DNA of 64,000 bases, taken from Paenalcaligenes niemegkensis (GTDB lineage: Bacteria > Pseudomonadota > Gammaproteobacteria > Burkholderiales > Burkholderiaceae_B). The DNA is taken from contig NZ_JAKGCT010000004.1 of assembly GCF_022230885.1 (NCBI RefSeq), positions 682,001-746,000 of the forward strand, given 5' to 3'. The notes beneath the pieces are model-generated. The model worked only from the letters and a program-made list of their open reading frames with translations, was not told where the DNA came from and ran no database searches. Positions within the stretch are counted from its first letter, which is position 1; each line of letters begins with the position of its first letter. The translations under genes were made by a program, and so were the position numbers. Below are positions 10,312-23,172 of this stretch, in pieces.

Positions 10312-10899
10312 TTAATGATCTAATTCATCATCGGGTTCAGCCGGCTCGTCAGGATAGGAAACCTCGAGGACATCGAGTTCTTCAATGCCTCCTGGCGTAC
10401 GCAACACCACGCTATCGCCTTCACGGGCTTTAGTTAATGCACGAGCCACGGGCGAAATCCAGCTGATCTTTCCGTTAAGGGGTTCGGCTTCATCGATGCC
10501 TACAATGGTGACCGTAGTCTCATCACCCTGCGCGTTTGAATAGGTGACTGTTGCACCAAAAAACACCTGATCACGGTTAGGTTGCAATGCCGGGTCTACG
10601 ACCTCGGCAATCTGCATCCGTTTGGTCAGAAAACGAATACGCCTGTCAATTTCGCGAAGACGTTTTTTACCGTAGATGTAATCGCCATTTTCGGATCTGT
10701 CTCCGTTAGAGGCTGCCCACGACACCACCTGTACGATTTCCGGGCGCTCTACGTTCATGAGCTGCTTGAACTCTTTACGCAATGCCCGATAACCCTGCAC
10801 AGTGATGTAGTTTTTAGTGCCTGCTGGGATGTTAACGGCAGGAGCGACCAGATCATCATCCAGATCGTCGTCGGTTTCTTTTACAAAAGCTTTGTTCAT
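10312..10899 (-). CDS. greB: Transcription elongation factor GreB
   Basis: Rescues backtracked RNA polymerase by stimulating transcript cleavage through the secondary channel. It is 195 residues: an N-terminal coiled coil with the acidic tip region (SENGDYIYGKKRLREID) and a C-terminal FKBP-like domain (PLNGKISWISPVARALTKAR). The motif NGDYIYGKKRLREID favours GreB over GreA. An N-terminal acidic extension (TDDDLDDDL) is present. The start has a strong AGGAGG site. It lies 24 bp after the PHP-domain nuclease gene and is probably the last gene of a short operon with it and the alpha/beta hydrolase. Confidence 0.93.
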   Translation of the reverse strand: MNKAFVKETDDDLDDDLVAPAVNIPAGTKNYITVQGYRALRKEFKQLMNVERPEIVQVVSWAASNGDRSENGDYIYGKKRLREIDRRIRFLTKRMQIAEVVDPALQPNRDQVFFGATVTYSNAQGDETTVTIVGIDEAEPLNGKISWISPVARALTKAREGDSVVLRTPGGIEELDVLEVSYPDEPAEPDDELDH

Positions 10900-10923
10900 A
10901 TATCCTCCTGGGTGGCGCTCGGC

Positions 10924-11769
10924 CTATAGCCAATCAGCCCACACCGGACGTAAGTCTTTGGGCGTAGGTGGCACGACGCCGACATCCAGTCGCCCTTCTC
11001 CGGGCCCATGGAAATCAGATCCACACGACACGGCAAAGTCAAAACGCCTTGCCACCTGGGCATAGGTACGATAATCATCAGTAGTGTGGCTACCTGTCAC
11101 GACCTCGATAGCTTCACCGCCCAATCGCTTGAATTCGTCAAACAACGCGTCAAACTGCAAGGGCGAGAACTCGTAGCGCCCCGGATGCGCGATTACCGCC
11201 GTGCCTTGGGCCTGATGAATCCAGCTTAGGGCATCAGCCAGGCTTGCCCACTGCATCGGCACATAGGCTGCCTTGTGATCGCCCAGATAACGTTTGAACA
11301 CCTCACTCATGGTGCCACAGTGCCCGCTTTCAATCAAAAATCGAGCAAAATGGGTGCGGCTTACTAACTGAGGATTGGTAGCAAAAGCCAGCGCTCCGTC
11401 ATAGGCCCCCGACACGCCCAGCTCAGCAAGCCTCTCGCCTATTTTCCTTGCCCTCTCAACGCGTCCGGAGCGGATATAAGCAAGCGCATCAGACAGTTCG
11501 AGCGATTCGGGATCGATATTCAGGCCCACAATATGTACGGTACGTCCGCACCAGGTTACCGAAATCTCGACGCCCGGAATAAAATGCATGCCAAGACGTC
11601 GAGCCTCAGCTCCGGCTTCGTGTAGCCCTCCCAGTTCATCGTGATCCGTCAGCGCCCACATTTTCGCCCCATTGGCCGCTGCACGCTGTGCAAGCGCTTT
11701 GGGCGTCAAGATGCCATCGGACATCGTAGAATGGCTGTGCAGATCAATACCCAGATCAGAGATACTCAT
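10924..11769 (-). CDS. rnm: PHP-domain 5'-3' exoribonuclease (RNase AM family)
   Basis: A 281-residue member of the YciV/TrpH family of metal-dependent PHP nucleases. These degrade short RNAs and mature rRNA 5' ends, or act on 3',5'-bisnucleotides. Metal-binding motifs seen are DLHSHSTMSDG near the N terminus, ALTDHDELGGL (about residue 40), PGVEISVTW (about 65), AVIAHPGRYEF (about 195) and SCGSDFHGPGEG (about 250). Its start overlaps the end of the upstream hydrolase gene by 4 nt (ATGA), indicating translational coupling. The family is sure; the exact substrate is inferred. Confidence 0.9.
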   Translation of the reverse strand: MSISDLGIDLHSHSTMSDGILTPKALAQRAAANGAKMWALTDHDELGGLHEAGAEARRLGMHFIPGVEISVTWCGRTVHIVGLNIDPESLELSDALAYIRSGRVERARKIGERLAELGVSGAYDGALAFATNPQLVSRTHFARFLIESGHCGTMSEVFKRYLGDHKAAYVPMQWASLADALSWIHQAQGTAVIAHPGRYEFSPLQFDALFDEFKRLGGEAIEVVTGSHTTDDYRTYAQVARRFDFAVSCGSDFHGPGEGRLDVGVVPPTPKDLRPVWADWL

Positions 11770-12720
11770 ATAGCCTCTTTGGATTCGAATAGAAATTCAC
11801 GCAATACTTGTATTTGCTCCTCGCTGCGCAGGCTGGGAGCGTGCCCCACACCGGCCACCTCATAAAGCCTGGCTCTGGGATTAGCCTGCAACATATCGTC
11901 GGCGGTTTGTGCGGTCAACAAATCGGAGTGCTTGCCACGTATGATTAATACGGGTTCAGTCAGGGATTGATAGGCCTGCCATAACAACGCTTCGGCAGCC
12001 TCCATGGCAGCAAAAGACTGCTCTTTAAACGGCACTGCAATACCAATATCGTAATGCTTTACCCAGCGCCCTTGCGTATCGCAAACAAATACATTGTGTG
12101 TCAGTTCTTGCCAGTCGGAATCGCTCTGGGGACCGAAATCAGCGCAGGTTTGGCGCACATGGTTTTCGGCATCAGTAAAGCGCTCGAAACTAAGCGGCAA
12201 GGCCACATAAGCGCCGATACGGGTTAAACCCTCTGTGCTGATGGCCGGGCCAATATCATTCAGTACCATTTTACCCAGAGGTATGCCCAGCCCGGGCTCA
12301 AGACCATTCAAGTGGGGGGTCTCAAACTTGCAGACATGGACAATGATCCGGACAGCGCCAGGCCTATAAGCCCCCCATGGATGTGCCAAGCCAGTCAAGG
12401 CGTGCGGGACGTAATCTGGCAATGAGCATCAGCATATCAGCGGCATACTGAGGGATGACGTAATTGGTAGGATCGAGCAGCCAGTCAGAACGACCGCGCC
12501 CCACAACATCTGGACAAACCACCCGGTACTCCGCGGCAAGAGCTCGGGCCACCGGATCGAAATCACGCCCGTTTCTGGTTAACCCATGTACGCATAACAG
12601 CACTTTGGGATTCTCTGGATCGCCCCATTCCCAATAAGCCATTCTGTGTGTCCCGCTGCTGCTGGCACACATAACATAATCCAGACGAGGGGCTGGCGAA
12701 GTAATGCCGGACAATGTCAT
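11766..12720 (-). CDS. Alpha/beta-fold hydrolase (two apparent frameshifts)
   Basis: An alpha/beta hydrolase of unknown substrate. The oxyanion region is LLCVHGLTRNGRDFD, the nucleophile elbow is LGTSMGGL and the catalytic His is probably in VAGVGHAPSL. The frame breaks after the elbow. Adding one G to the six-base run at 12371-12376 and one C (minus strand) to the run at 12314-12319 joins the halves as GGLIGLALSGSLSMSASLR followed by PPHLNGLEPG, giving 318 residues. The downstream part continues LGKMVLNDIGPAISTEGLTR, usual for this family. It heads the hydrolase-rnm-greB group. The missing bases look like homopolymer errors. Confidence 0.85.
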
Positions 12721-12795
12721 AGAACGAAATCCAATCCGTGATATGGCTAATCAAGCATTGTAACGCAGCCAACAGCGCAGAGGCACAAAGGAAAG

Positions 12796-12824
12796 CCGGG
12801 ACACAAGGGCTGAACGTGTCCCGG
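12796..12824 (-). terminator. Terminator downstream of the 2-oxo acid dehydrogenase operon
   Basis: CCGGGACAC, 11-nt loop, GTGTCCCGG, followed on the minus strand by CTTTCCTTTGT. It lies just past the E2 gene stop, in the gap before the hydrolase gene. The U-tract is imperfect. Confidence 0.6.
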
Positions 12825-12849
12825 ACAAGTGGTCTGCTGCAGCCCCGTA

Positions 12850-14230
12850 CTAATTGATGAACATCAATGCCGGAGTTTCAATAAGGCGCCGCACCGACTG
12901 TATGAATGCGGCAGCATCGTAGCCGTCGATAATACGATGATCGAATGAAGACGACAGGTTCATCATCTTGCGAATGACGACCTGTCCCTCTCTGACGACC
13001 GGCTGCTCCACTATTTTATTCACGCCAATCACCGCCACCTCGGGATGATTAATAATAGGCGTTGAGGCAATCCCGCCCAAACTACCCAAGCTGCTTAAGG
13101 TAATCGTCGAACCTGTAGCTCGCTCACGGCTCAGGCTGCCTTCTTTAGCAGACTCGGAAAGCGTCCGTATCGCGGCGGCGATTTCCCAAGCACTTAAACA
13201 TTGAGCCTGATGCAGCACCGGTACCATCAGGCCCTCATTGGTTTGGGTGGCAATCCCCATATTGACGTCGGAGCACTCTGTTAAAAGCTGAGTAGAAGAG
13301 TCAAAAGTAGCGTTAAGACGAGGGTGCTCTTTTATCGCCAGACTAATCGCCCTGACCAGAAATGGCAGCAGGGTTAAATGCCCGCGTTTTTTGGCCCACT
13401 TCTGGTTGAGCTGGGTCCGTAGCGCCTCAAGATCGGTAACGTCCAGGGATTCAACATAGCTTACATGTGGTATTTCGTGCGCCGACCGCTGCATTTTCTG
13501 GGCAATCTGGCGGCGCAGTCCACGTAGAGGAATACCCGCTTCTGCTTTTTGCCCGGTTTCATTGCTTCCGTTTTTTGTATCGCCGGGCCTTGCCGATGCT
13601 TTGGGATCATAGGCGCTACCTTGCTGCTGCTCCAGCAGGTACCGGTCTAGGTCGCCATGTGCTACGCGCTCTATGCCTAAAGCATGGGCGATATCCGATA
13701 GCTTATATCCTAAGTCGGCAATCCGTTTACGCACGGCTGGCGAAGCTAATACGCCCTTTAGCAACTCATGGTGCACGCTTTTGTCAGTCTGCGCCTCTGT
13801 CTGCACTGCTGAAATATCAGGGTTTTTAAGGTGCTTTCCTCTTCAGTTTCTGCTTCGCTCTGAACGCCGCCTACGGCCAAGGCCTCGACGCCTAAGCTGT
13901 CTACCTCTGGTTGAGAAACTTCTGCAAAGAGCTTTGCGGGCGATTCGTTGGTAACGGAGCCGAAGCCTGTATCCTCCGGCGTATCAGGACCGTCTACCTG
14001 TATGCTGATCAGGTCGGCTCCAACCAACAGGATATCCCCGGCGTTGCCTCCGATACGCTCTACTGTGCCTGCCACCGGAGAACTGATATCGACCGAAACT
14101 TTGTCTGTCATAACGCTGGCCACGTTCTGGTCCTCATGTACGAAATCCCCCACCTTAACGAGCCACTCGACCAGTTCAACTTCGGCGATGCCTTCACCTA
14201 CATCCGGAATTTTAATGACGTGAACAGACA

Positions 14231-14231
<1 letters not shown>
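12850..14231 (-). CDS. bkdB: Dihydrolipoamide acyltransferase, E2 of branched-chain 2-oxo acid dehydrogenase (one apparent frameshift)
   Basis: The E2 core transfers acyl groups to CoA. There is one N-terminal lipoyl domain (IPDVGEGIAEVELVEW; lipoylated Lys in SVMTDKVSVDIS). A peripheral-subunit-binding domain follows (VLASPAVRKRIADLGYKL), then a C-terminal catalytic domain with the His/Asp motif SFDHRIIDGYDAA. The frame breaks in the linker after the lipoyl domain. One more A (minus strand) in the run at 13823-13827 restores STLKNPDISAVQTEAQTDKS and a 460-residue protein. It starts at the E1 beta stop (TAATG overlap). No E3 dihydrolipoamide dehydrogenase gene follows, so the complex must use one encoded elsewhere. 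Confidence 0.9.
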
Positions 14232-16512
<2,281 letters not shown>

Positions 16513-16683
16513 TTAGATTTGAAATATCTTGTGGATTTTTCAACGGCTTAAGCTTTCTGCACTGCTGCCTCGTGAGCGTTAATTCCATGTTTACTCATCG
16601 CTGGAAATTATGCAACACGTGTTTCTACCGAAGCATTATTCCCGGAGCCACGTTAGCTATTCACAAATAAACGGGCGCGCGTG

Positions 16684-19208
16684 TCAGTCAGGCTCTTTCC
16701 TATAATAGGCATTGTGGTTATGCCAATAACGTCTTGAGTCCAGTCGCTCCCGTTCTATGCCCAGCTGCCTGGAAGAAGACAGCACCGACACGGCCCCGTC
16801 CAGGTCACTGCGAAAAAAGCCGAGCCTGACCTTAACCAGCGCTGCTCCACCTCACTATGCGGATGACCAAAGCGGCTCCACCAGCCTGCTTGAGCTATCG
16901 CAACTTGCGCCTCCACCTGATTCACGAAGGCCTGACCAGAGGACGTATTAGATCCATGGTGCCCCACCACCACAACATCGTGGCTCTCCAGGCCGCTCTC
17001 GACAAAAGTCAGCTCCTGCCAATGGCCTACATCTCCCGTTAACAATGCAGAATGCCAGGGGCCACGGATGGACAGAACGCAACTGTTGGCATTCCGGTCG
17101 GCTGTACTGCTGACTGAGGACGACGTCTGAACCGGCCAGATAAACTCGAAGCGGACACCATCCACCTCCCATTTCGTTCCCCTGGTACACGCAGCCATGG
17201 CAAGCGGCAGCGGAATGGAATTGCCGGCCATATCAAGCAAACGCGCTTCCCGACCCATATGCCGCTGCAGGTCAAAGCTGCTGTAGCTTTGCTGTACCGG
17301 ATACTGCTGAAGTACGCTTGCCGTGCCGCCCACATGATCAAGATCGGCATGAGAGACCACCAGTACATCAAGAGCACTCAGCCCAATCGACCGCAAAAAA
17401 GGCACTATCACCTGAGCACCCATATCGGAATCTCGCGCCCGCCTGACACCCGTGTCAAAAAGCAGCGAGCTGTTTGTGGTCTGTACAATGATTGCACTTC
17501 CTTGGCCTACATCCAGGGCGGTTAACCGCCAATCGCCGGGAGCCATCCGTTCGCGCCCCCAGAGCAGACAAGGTAGCACTAACAGCCATAAATAATTCCT
17601 GGTGGTGATGGCTCTTGGTGTCATGGCGATGGCGATGGCCAACAATGCCAGCACATAGGACCACACAGGGGCTTGCGCAACAGGAATGCTGGCCGCAGGC
17701 AATTCGCACAGCCAAACCGTAGGCACCATCATTAAGGTGATCAGGGAATGACACACCCAGGCAACTACTGCAGAAAAGGGATCCAGTACGCTGAGCGTGC
17801 TGGTTGCCGCGAACAGCAGAGACAACGGTGTAACCAGCAAGCTGATCAGCGGAATGGCGTAGGCATTAGACAGGGGGAAATCAGCGAGATTTCGTTAAAT
17901 AGCATGGCAAGCGGCGGAAACAGCGCGGCGGTAATCAATAATTGCCACATTGAGGCGGTTTTTATGTTTTCTGCGTAGACAACTATCCCACCATAAGATG
18001 AATGTTTATTCCCTTGCCAATTACTGCAGGCAAACAACACCGCCACGGCCCCAAAAGAAAGCCAGAATCCGCTGCTGATAATCGCCCAGGGATCAAGGAC
18101 CAGAACGGCAACCGCCGCAATGGCCAGCACTTGAGATCCGTTAAGCGGCAAACGCCACAGATACGAAAATACGATAATCGCCAACATTAAGAATGTGCGC
18201 TGCGCTGGCACCCCCCACCCGGCCACCACACAGTACAGACCGGCTACGCCAACGGCGATGTACGCCGCCACGTTCTGCGCTGGAACCAATTCCGCCAGAT
18301 TTGTTTTTTATTTGACATCGCCTCCAGGCCCAGGCTGCCAATGCCGCAACCAGTGAAGCGATAAGGGTGACGTGTGCTCCGCTGATAGAGACCAGGTGAG
18401 TCAAACCAGAGCGATTGAAAATAGCCCAGTCTTCAGCGCTGATACTGGCCTGGTCACCGATACTTAGCGCTGTAATGACGCCCCCGTAGCGCATGCCGTC
18501 GAGAAACGGCAGCATTTTCTCCCTAATACCATGCCGCAGGCTCTCGGCCATCAGCGAGAGCGAGCGTTCAGCCAACGGCTGTACCTCTAATAATCGCGGG
18601 CTGCCCCGAACACTGGCCACTGCACGTATGCCCTGTGCAAACAGATGTGATTCGTAATCGAATCCGTTTGGATTAAGCGCGGCATGAGGGGTTTTCACAA
18701 TAACATTTGCCTGCCAGATTTGCCCTGGATAGAGGTCGGGGAAATCATGGCTTTTTCGCTCGGCATAAGGACCAGCCCAGTCTGGAGCAGCCCAGCCGAC
18801 CACAATGCGCTGTGGAACACCCGCGGGATGGCTGCGGAGCACCCTGGCGACGAATTGACGACTGTCCGGACGTAGCCGAGGAAGCTCTGCCACCTGAAAC
18901 ACGACTTTGGAGACACGGTTCTCGTCAGCCCGTGGCAGTCGATCTGACAGGCGCTGTTGAGCAGCGCATGTTGCCACACTAAAACCCAGTGCGCCGCAGA
19001 AGCCCGGGATCAGAATGCGCAGCAGCCGTTCTCGCAGCGCCACATCTTTACGCCAAAGAAGCGATGCGATGCCTAAAGCCCACACTACGACAAGCAGTGT
19101 CAGGCTCAAAAGTGAAGGGAGTAACGCTAACTGCTGCACCCACAAGGTAGCCGCAACATAATTTGCCGCAGCCCACCTTCCCGAGAACGGTATACCTGCA
19201 AGCCGCAC
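16684..19208 (-). CDS. comEC: DNA internalisation protein ComEC/Rec2 (three apparent frameshifts)
   Basis: The inner-membrane channel that imports single-stranded DNA during natural transformation. An N-terminal soluble domain follows several hydrophobic segments. The Competence domain contains GLTHLVSISGAHVTLIASLV and a C-terminal metallo-beta-lactamase-like domain contains VVSHADLDHVGGT and VVVGHHGSNTSSG. The frame breaks at the runs 18304-18309, 17873-17877 and 16813-16818. Correcting them joins NLAELVPAQNVAAY, ISPLSNAYAIPLISLL and SAFFRSDLDGAVSVLSSSRQ. The last correction moves the stop to 16684-16686 with the ending RRYWH...KEPD. The restored length is about 842 residues, normal for the family. 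At 18304 the fix could be two added bases or one removed. Confidence 0.88.
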
Positions 19209-19305
19209 GCCCTTTCCTTAACTGACTCTGTAACGTTAGCCAGAGTAATCAGAAAAGCGGTGCTAAAGGCTGTCTGTGTGAGCATCTTTGCCCACGCAAA
19301 TCTAC

Positions 19306-20132
19306 CTAGTCAGAAAATGTAAACTGGGGAAGTCTCTTAAATGTATGGCGTACATTAGCTGAGGTTTGGGTCGCAATCTGCTGAAGGGTTTCGCCCCGTA
19401 GCTCAGCCAGACATTGTGCAATTCCCGACAGCTCTGCAGGCTCGTTTCGTGGTGTTTCGAGAGATGTAGTGCCTTGCCCCAGCCAGGCAGGTGGGATATC
19501 CGGCGCATCAGTTTCCAGCACAATGCTTTCTAACGGCAGCCCGGCAGCAAGACGGCGAATCTGCTTGGCTCGGCTAAAAGTCATGGCCCCGCCGAAACCT
19601 AACTTAAAGCCCATTTCGATCAAAATCTCAGCCTGCTGCTGGCTGCCATTAAAGGCATGGGCAATGCCTCTTAACTGTGGATGCCGTCTGAGGTATTTGC
19701 TGATAAGGTCTACTGAGCGCCGTACATGCAAGATCACGGGCAAATCAAATTGAACGGCGAGACGCAGTTGTTCGGAATAAAAATGGATCTGCTTCTCGCG
19801 AATTTCATCGCTGCACAGCTCAGGTAGAAAAAATCCAGTCCTATTTCGCCAATGCCAATAAATTTAGGGTCATCCATGGCCTTGTTGATGGCAATCTCCA
19901 AGGTCTCCAAATCAGCATCAGCAGCATCCGGTATAAAAATCGGATGGATACCCAGGGCATAATAAACAGCCGGGTGCCGTGATGCCAGGTCAGCAACGGT
20001 CTTGAAGTTGGACGTTGCCACGCCGGGGACAATGATGAGCTGCACACCTGAGCGCAACGCCCGGTTAACAGTGGCGTCGCGATCAGCGTCAAATTCGCTG
20101 GCATCGAGGTGGCAATGGCTGTCGATAAACAT
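19306..20132 (-). CDS. tatD: TatD-family metal-dependent DNase (one apparent frameshift)
   Basis: A Mg-dependent TIM-barrel nuclease of the TatD/YcfH family. Metal-site motifs are FIDSHCHLDASEFD at the N terminus, GIGEIGLDFF (about residue 92), VILHVRRS, AFNGSQQQAEILI and VLETDAPDIPPAW. The frame breaks right after GLDFF. One more T (minus strand) in the run at 19828-19833 restores LDFFLPELCSDEIREKQIHF and a 275-residue protein. It lies 39 bp downstream of lolD on the same strand; lolC-lolD-tatD order is common in Betaproteobacteria. I infer an intact gene with a sequencing error. Confidence 0.92.
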
Positions 20133-20171
20133 GATATCTAGACTACCACTGTCGCGTACTTCAGGTAAATA

Positions 20172-20918
20172 TCAAACAGGCGATAAATGTGTCTGTTCGA
20201 GGGTGCCGTCCGTCATCACCAACTGGCGGTGAGCCAACGCTGCCAGGGACTGATCATGAGTAACGATAATAAAGGCCGTTCCCAGCTCGCGATTAACCCG
20301 CCTTAACAACTCGAACATATCGTCAGCGGTGTGGCGGTCAAGATTTCCGGTAGGCTCATCGGCCAGCACACACGCCGGGCTGTTCACCAGCGCACGTGCC
20401 AACGCCACCCGTTGGCGTTCGCCGCCTGACAGTTGTCCTGGATAATGATGAATACGATGGGCCAGGCCCACCTGTTCTAAAAGCACTTCGGCCTGCTTGC
20501 GTGCCACATCACGCCCTTCCCGCCGCACAATTAACGGCATGGCGACATTGTCGAGGGCACTGAACTCAGCCAGCAGATGATGAAACTGATACACAAAACC
20601 CAGTTCTTTATTACGCAAACGGCTACGCTGCTTTTCGTTTAGACCGTCGGCCAGATTACCATGAACATAGATACTGCCCGCACTGGGGTGATCAAGTAGC
20701 CCCAGCAGATGCAGCAAGGTGCTTTTACCTGAACCTGAAGCGCCGATAATCGCAACCATTTCGCCATTCGTGACACTTAACGAAGCATCTTTCAGGATCC
20801 GTACTTCTTGCCCCGCCTCGGTGTAGGTTCTGGAGACGTTTTTAGCCTCGATTACCGGCATTGATGCGGAGCCTGACAACGCCTGATCTGGCGCGGTCGC
20901 TGAGTTCTGATTAATCAT
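20172..20918 (-). CDS. lolD: Lipoprotein-releasing ABC transporter ATPase LolD
   Basis: Powers extraction of outer-membrane lipoproteins from the inner membrane to LolA. It is 248 residues. Walker A is IIGASGSGKSTLLHLLG, the signature LSGGERQRVALARALV and Walker B CVLADEPTGNLDRHT. VYQFHHLLAEFSALDNVAMP is the characteristic Q-loop region of the LolD/MacB group. An N-terminal extension of about 20 residues precedes the domain. It overlaps the permease gene by 8 nt, so the two are coupled. Confidence 0.96.
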   Translation of the reverse strand: MINQNSATAPDQALSGSASMPVIEAKNVSRTYTEAGQEVRILKDASLSVTNGEMVAIIGASGSGKSTLLHLLGLLDHPSAGSIYVHGNLADGLNEKQRSRLRNKELGFVYQFHHLLAEFSALDNVAMPLIVRREGRDVARKQAEVLLEQVGLAHRIHHYPGQLSGGERQRVALARALVNSPACVLADEPTGNLDRHTADDMFELLRRVNRELGTAFIIVTHDQSLAALAHRQLVMTDGTLEQTHLSPV

Positions 20919-22197
20919 GGCGTAGCACCTGTGCGGGTTGTAGGTTGGACGCGCGCCAGCTTGGATACAAGGTAGCCAACAACGATAAGACCAGGGAAGT
21001 GACCGCGATGATGCTGATGTCGCTCAGGTGCGGGCTGGATGGCATTTCACTGATAAAGTAAATTTGCTCAGGCAAAAACTTTTGGCCTACCAGGTTTTCG
21101 ATAAATGGAACAATAACGTCAACGTTATAAGCTACCACGGTACCAAAGAACACCCCTAAAAAGGTTCCCACCACGCCGATCAATGAACCTTGCACTAAAA
21201 ATATCCTGGCAATTTCGCTGGGTGTTGCCCCCAGCGTACGCAAGATAGCGATGTCACTGCGCTTATCTTTCACTGCCATCACCAAAGAAGACAACAGGTT
21301 AAACGCTGCCACGGCGACAATCAGGGTAAGAATCAAAAACATCATCCGCTTTTCGGTTTGCACCGCTGCAAACCAGGTACGGTTATTTTGGGTCCAGTCG
21401 CTTGCACGCACGCCGGCCGGGAGCTCATTAGCCAGCTGAAAAGCCACCTGAGGCGCTTTATGCATATCGGAAATTCGCAGGCGTACACCGCTGGTTCCGC
21501 TGTCGCGAAACACCCTGGAAGCATCATCGACATTAATAAAAGCAAGCGAAGCGTCATATTCGTAATGCCCAGATGAAAACAGGCCTACTACCGTGAACTG
21601 CCGCATCCGGGGCGAAAAACCCGCCGGTGAAATGGAGCCCTGCGGCGCCATCACCATAACCGTATCACCTGCTCTTACACCGAGAGCTTCGGACAACTGG
21701 CGCCCTAACACAATACCGAATTCACCAGCTTTAAGGCTGCTGAGCTCGCCCACCAGCATTTGATCTGCAAGCTCGGATACGTTGGGTTCCGTTTCAGGGT
21801 CTACTCCACGGATCTGAGCACCATTCAGCACATTGTTACGAACGATCATCCCTTGGGCAGCCACAAAAGGCGCAGCACCGACTACATTTGGATTTTCCTG
21901 CGCAGCAGCAGCGATGTCCTGCCAAGACTCAATAACCTTAGAATGGTCCACACCTGGAAAATAAAGTTCGATATGGGGTAATACCGACAGCATTCGGTCA
22001 CGAACCTGGCTTTGAAAACCATTCATGACAGAAAGCACTACAATAAGCGCTGCTACGCCCAAGGCAATACCTGCCATTGAACTGGCGGCAATAAAAGATA
22101 CAAAACCATCCGCGCGTCCGCCTGCCCGGCGTTTGACTCGCGCCAAGCCTGCGTATCGTGCACCTATCCAAAACTCAAAAGACATATACGTTGTCAC
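20911..22197 (-). CDS. lolC: Lipoprotein-releasing ABC transporter permease LolC/LolE
   Basis: The inner-membrane permease of the Lol system. It is 428 residues with the expected layout: an N-terminal transmembrane helix (ASSMAGIALGVAALIVVLSV), a large periplasmic MacB-like domain (about 70-270), then three C-terminal helices around MMFLILTLIVAVAAFNLLSS, GSLIGVVGTFLGVFFGTVVA and ISIIAVTSLVLSLLATLYPS. KDKRSDIAILRTLGATPSEI is the coupling-helix region. Only one permease gene is present, so this bacterium may use a homodimeric LolF-like permease, as many Betaproteobacteria do. The LolC versus LolE naming is arbitrary. Confidence 0.94.
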   Translation of the reverse strand: MTTYMSFEFWIGARYAGLARVKRRAGGRADGFVSFIAASSMAGIALGVAALIVVLSVMNGFQSQVRDRMLSVLPHIELYFPGVDHSKVIESWQDIAAAAQENPNVVGAAPFVAAQGMIVRNNVLNGAQIRGVDPETEPNVSELADQMLVGELSSLKAGEFGIVLGRQLSEALGVRAGDTVMVMAPQGSISPAGFSPRMRQFTVVGLFSSGHYEYDASLAFINVDDASRVFRDSGTSGVRLRISDMHKAPQVAFQLANELPAGVRASDWTQNNRTWFAAVQTEKRMMFLILTLIVAVAAFNLLSSLVMAVKDKRSDIAILRTLGATPSEIARIFLVQGSLIGVVGTFLGVFFGTVVAYNVDVIVPFIENLVGQKFLPEQIYFISEMPSSPHLSDISIIAVTSLVLSLLATLYPSWRASNLQPAQVLRHD

Positions 22198-22224
22198 CGC
22201 AAGTTATAAACACCAAGAACCTCT

Positions 22225-23172
22225 ATGCAGATAGTACTCTCAGGCGCACTCCCTGATCCTCATCAAGCTCGTGAGCTACTTAGCCACCTTGAGCAAAAAG
22301 CCCCCACACTTGTGCGCTGGCTGCAGCACAGTGACTGTCAGCTACAGCAGACCATTCCCACCGAGACGCGGTGTACCGCCCTTGAGGTCTGGCAGCTGAA
22401 ACAAGCTGGATTTGTCATGCAACCCGCCCAGCATCTTAGCGCAGGTCTTGGCCCTTTGTTAGTAAAAAACCAAAAAGCAGAAGCAACAGAAGATAACGAA
22501 AGAGTCTGGCTGGCCGAGCTGGTGCATATTGCCCCATCCAGAGATGGCGCGGCATTGATTTCGGGCGACTTGCTCGATATCAGCATAAGCGAAAGCACTG
22601 AGCTACTGGAAAGCAGCCTTCAGTGGTTCGCCGGCACCGGCTTCAATGCTGGTTTCGACTCTGCCACTCGCTGGCGATTAAGCGTTCCTGAAGATTTTAA
22701 TGCCGACACAGCAAGTACCAGGCTGGTGAGCCAAGGCATGGTGAATGACTGGTGGGAACAAGACATTCACACACGGCCCTGGCGCCGCCTTGTCAACGAG
22801 TTTCAGATGCTTTGGTTTGACCACCCTGTCAACACGGTACGCGAGCAAGCCGGGAAGCCGGCTATCAATAGTTTGTGGCTGATGGGCGGGGCCTCCCGAG
22901 GTCAGTTTGACAATCTGGACAGCAAGCCTCGCTATCAGCTGTATACAGATCTTGAGAACTCGGCGCAACAGCAAGACTGGGGACAATGGCTAGAAGAACT
23001 GGCCAACCTTGAACGAAACGTATTTGCTCCCAATGCGCACAATCCCGCGCCTGAGCTCGTGCTATGTGGTGTTGAGCGCTATATGCAGTGCAACGCTTCG
23101 CGCCCCACCCTGCGGCAGCGTCTCTTTGGAAGCCCCAAGAATAACTGGAGAAAAATGTGGTCACCCCTGTAG
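22225..23172 (+). CDS. RpfE-type regulatory/phosphoglycerate-mutase-like protein
   Basis: A 315-residue protein of the family annotated in Burkholderiales as RpfE-type regulatory protein or, loosely, cofactor-independent phosphoglycerate mutase. The C-terminal half has NSLWLMGGASRGQFDNL (about residues 218-234). The acidic and tryptophan-rich central region includes NDWWEQDIHTRPWRRLVNEF. No catalytic residues of a true mutase can be pointed out, so function is unknown. Its end overlaps the recJ start by 16 nt, and an rpfE-recJ neighbourhood also occurs in Xanthomonas. It is divergent from lolC with a 27-bp gap. Confidence 0.75.
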   Translation: MQIVLSGALPDPHQARELLSHLEQKAPTLVRWLQHSDCQLQQTIPTETRCTALEVWQLKQAGFVMQPAQHLSAGLGPLLVKNQKAEATEDNERVWLAELVHIAPSRDGAALISGDLLDISISESTELLESSLQWFAGTGFNAGFDSATRWRLSVPEDFNADTASTRLVSQGMVNDWWEQDIHTRPWRRLVNEFQMLWFDHPVNTVREQAGKPAINSLWLMGGASRGQFDNLDSKPRYQLYTDLENSAQQQDWGQWLEELANLERNVFAPNAHNPAPELVLCGVERYMQCNASRPTLRQRLFGSPKNNWRKMWSPL